Notes under the pieces: generated by a model | What the model was told of the DNA's origin: nothing | What the model saw: the letters and a program-made list of their open reading frames with translations, nothing else | Databases searched by the model: none | Source of the DNA: JAICIG01 sp035532215 | Lineage (GTDB): Bacteria; Planctomycetota; Planctomycetia; Pirellulales; JAICIG01 | Reading direction: 5' to 3' | DNA length: 16,147 bases | Assembly (NCBI GenBank): GCA_035532215.1 | Contig: DATKRK010000316.1 | Coordinates: 1 to 16,147, forward strand | Shown here: positions 15,145-16,147 of the stretch, piece after piece | Layout: the number at the start of each line of letters is the position of its first letter | How positions within the stretch are numbered: position 1 is the first letter of the stretch | Position numbers and translations under genes: made by a program

Positions 15145-15855
15145 ATGCCCGAAACCCCTTCCGAGACCGCCGCCGATTCCGTGTTGCTGCGAGCCGTTCG
15201 AGTCAGCCGGCGTTATCCCGACGGCGACGTCAACGCGCTCGACGACGTCTCGCTCGACATCCATCGAGGCGAGTATCTGGCCATCGTCGGCCCCAGCGGC
15301 AGCGGCAAATCGACGCTGCTGAATTTATTGGGTGCGCTCGACGAACCCACCAGCGGCGACGTGTACTTCGAAGGGCGTCCGCTGGCCGACTGGGGCTCGC
15401 TCGACGCTTTCCGCTCGCAGAAGATCGGCTTCGTGTTTCAGTCGTTCTACCTGCTGCCGACCTTGACGGCGGCGGAAAACGTGCAAATTCCGATGTTCGA
15501 GGGTTCGCTCAAGCTGTCCGAACGCGTCGACCGGGCGTTGGAACTGCTCAAATCGGTCGGGCTAGAGCATCGGATCAACCATCTGCCAATGCAACTCTCG
15601 GTCGGCGAGCGGCAGCGCGTGGCGATCGCCCGGGCGCTGGCCAATCGGCCGCCCCTGCTGTTGGCCGACGAGCCGACCGGCAATCTCGACTCTCGCTCCG
15701 GCGCCGAAATCCTGAATCTCTTCGATCGCCTGCACGACGAGCAGGGCGAGACGCTGGTCGTCATTACGCACAGCAACGAAGTGGCCGACCGCGCCGAGCG
15801 AGTGATCGAAATCCGCGACGGGCGGATCGTCAACGAGCACGAGAAAACGGCTTAA
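15145..15855 (+). CDS. ABC transporter ATP-binding protein (MacB/LolD type)
   Basis: A 236-residue ATPase of the family that powers lipoprotein release, cell-division or efflux complexes. The motifs are complete: Walker A GPSGSGKST (49-57), Q-loop GFVFQSF (95-101), signature LSVGERQR (151-158), Walker B LLLADEPTGNLD (171-182) and switch His209 (VVITHS). The signature reads LSVGE where LSGGQ is usual. ADEPTGNLD is characteristic of the MacB/LolD/FtsE branch. No permease or periplasmic partner is adjacent, so the membrane partner must lie elsewhere or one of the upstream membrane proteins is associated. ATG 15145 is preferred, 7 bases after the glycosyltransferase stop; the ribosome binding site is weak and an in-frame ATG at 15079 exists inside the upstream gene, so coupling or re-initiation is possible. 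Confidence 0.92.
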   Translation: MPETPSETAADSVLLRAVRVSRRYPDGDVNALDDVSLDIHRGEYLAIVGPSGSGKSTLLNLLGALDEPTSGDVYFEGRPLADWGSLDAFRSQKIGFVFQSFYLLPTLTAAENVQIPMFEGSLKLSERVDRALELLKSVGLEHRINHLPMQLSVGERQRVAIARALANRPPLLLADEPTGNLDSRSGAEILNLFDRLHDEQGETLVVITHSNEVADRAERVIEIRDGRIVNEHEKTA

Positions 15856-15873
15856 CAGCCGAGGATTGAATCA

Positions 15874-15888
15874 CCTCGTAATCCGAGG
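15874..15888 (+). terminator. Short stem-loop after the ABC gene
   Basis: CCTCG (15874-15878) pairs with CGAGG (15884-15888) around a 5-base loop, 18 bases after the stop. There is no T-run, so it is a weak candidate. The larger palindrome at 15966-16034 is an alternative end point. Confidence 0.25.
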
Positions 15889-15965
15889 CGGAATCGCTCA
15901 AAAACGTTGCGGCTTGTTCTCGGCAGGGTTCGGGAAGTCAATCAATCCTTGGACTTTATTCAGGG

Positions 15966-16034
15966 AACCACGGATGGCACGGATAACACGGATTCTCAAT
16001 TCAAAAATCCGTGTTATCCGTACTATCCGTGGTT
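15966..16034. repeat. Long imperfect palindrome (29-bp arms, 11-base loop)
   Basis: The arm at 15966-15994 (AACCACGGATGGCACGGATA...) and the arm at 16006-16034 are reverse complements with 2 mismatches in 29. The unit is built on repeated ACGGAT/ATCCGT words. I associate this kind of unit with dispersed repeats in Planctomycetes and related bacteria, but did not search for it. It lies between the ABC gene and the acetyltransferase gene, 53 bases upstream of the latter's start, and could terminate the operon on its left. Confidence 0.75.
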
Positions 16035-16087
16035 GATTGAAAAAGAAAGATAATACAAATAGATAAAGGAGTCCCAGGAGAAATATC

Positions 16088-16147
16088 GTGACAGCTCCCA
16101 TCGATCCACTGCAAATTCGCGACGCGACGCCGGGCGATGCGGCGATC
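16088..16147 (+). CDS. N-terminus of a probable GNAT-family N-acetyltransferase (truncated by window)
   Basis: A GTG codon at 16088 with a strong AGGAG (16076-16080) 7 bases upstream opens a frame that continues to the window end (20 codons). It reads VTAPIDPLQIRDATPGDAAI. The IRDATPGDAAI string matches the usual first beta strand and helix of GNAT acetyltransferases (I-R-x-A-x-x-x-D). The acetyl-CoA-binding motif lies outside the window, so the assignment rests on the N-terminus only. Confidence 0.65.
   Translation, partial: MTAPIDPLQIRDATPGDAAI

Overview
The window is GC-rich, gene-dense bacterial DNA, most likely from a planctomycete (Pirellulales-like). This is inferred from family content, not from a marker gene. 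The pointers are a GYF-domain/TPR protein, a DUF1573 protein, an NHLRC2-like thioredoxin/NHL lipoprotein, and several palindromic repeats of a kind I associate with planctomycete genomes. There is no rRNA, tRNA, CRISPR array, integrase or transposase.

Layout. (1) 1-375 (-) is the truncated end of a His/Cys-rich probable membrane protein with a good sigma70-type promoter. (2) 567-2215 (+) is a two-gene DNA modification unit: a cytosine-5 DNA methyltransferase followed by a Vsr mismatch endonuclease. No restriction endonuclease is visible. (3) 2216-2974 is non-coding, with stem-loops, an 11-bp tandem repeat and a long nested inverted repeat. (4) 2975-6894 (-) is a two-gene operon: a thioredoxin/NHL-propeller lipoprotein, then a DASS/SLC13-type anion:sodium symporter whose GTG start overlaps the lipoprotein stop codon. 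(5) 6895-7428 is a non-coding divergent region holding a MITE-like element and candidate promoters. (6) 7429-10383 (+) holds a secreted DUF1573 protein, an FAD-dependent monooxygenase-like protein and a small exported thioredoxin-fold protein. (7) 10432-10570 is a second, oppositely oriented copy of the MITE-like element. (8) 10673-10891 (-) is a small unknown gene with a very strong ribosome binding site. (9) 11132-15855 (+) is an apparent operon: GYF/coiled-coil/TPR membrane protein, GT39-like membrane glycosyltransferase, and an ABC transporter ATPase of the MacB/LolD type without a permease. (10) 15966-16034 is another long imperfect palindrome. (11) 16088-end (+) is the beginning of a probable GNAT acetyltransferase.

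How they may work together. The methyltransferase and Vsr form a functional pair: Vsr repairs T:G mismatches produced when the enzyme's 5-methylcytosines deaminate. The lipoprotein and symporter are probably co-translated, suggesting an envelope redox/sensor protein made with an anion importer. The 11132-15855 group looks like an envelope-related unit. The most unusual signal is not a protein system. It is the density of repeated palindromic elements of three different families, two copies of one being inverted relative to each other and one of these lying in the probable 5' leader of the lipoprotein-symporter operon. I did not find a convincing new defence or metabolic system.
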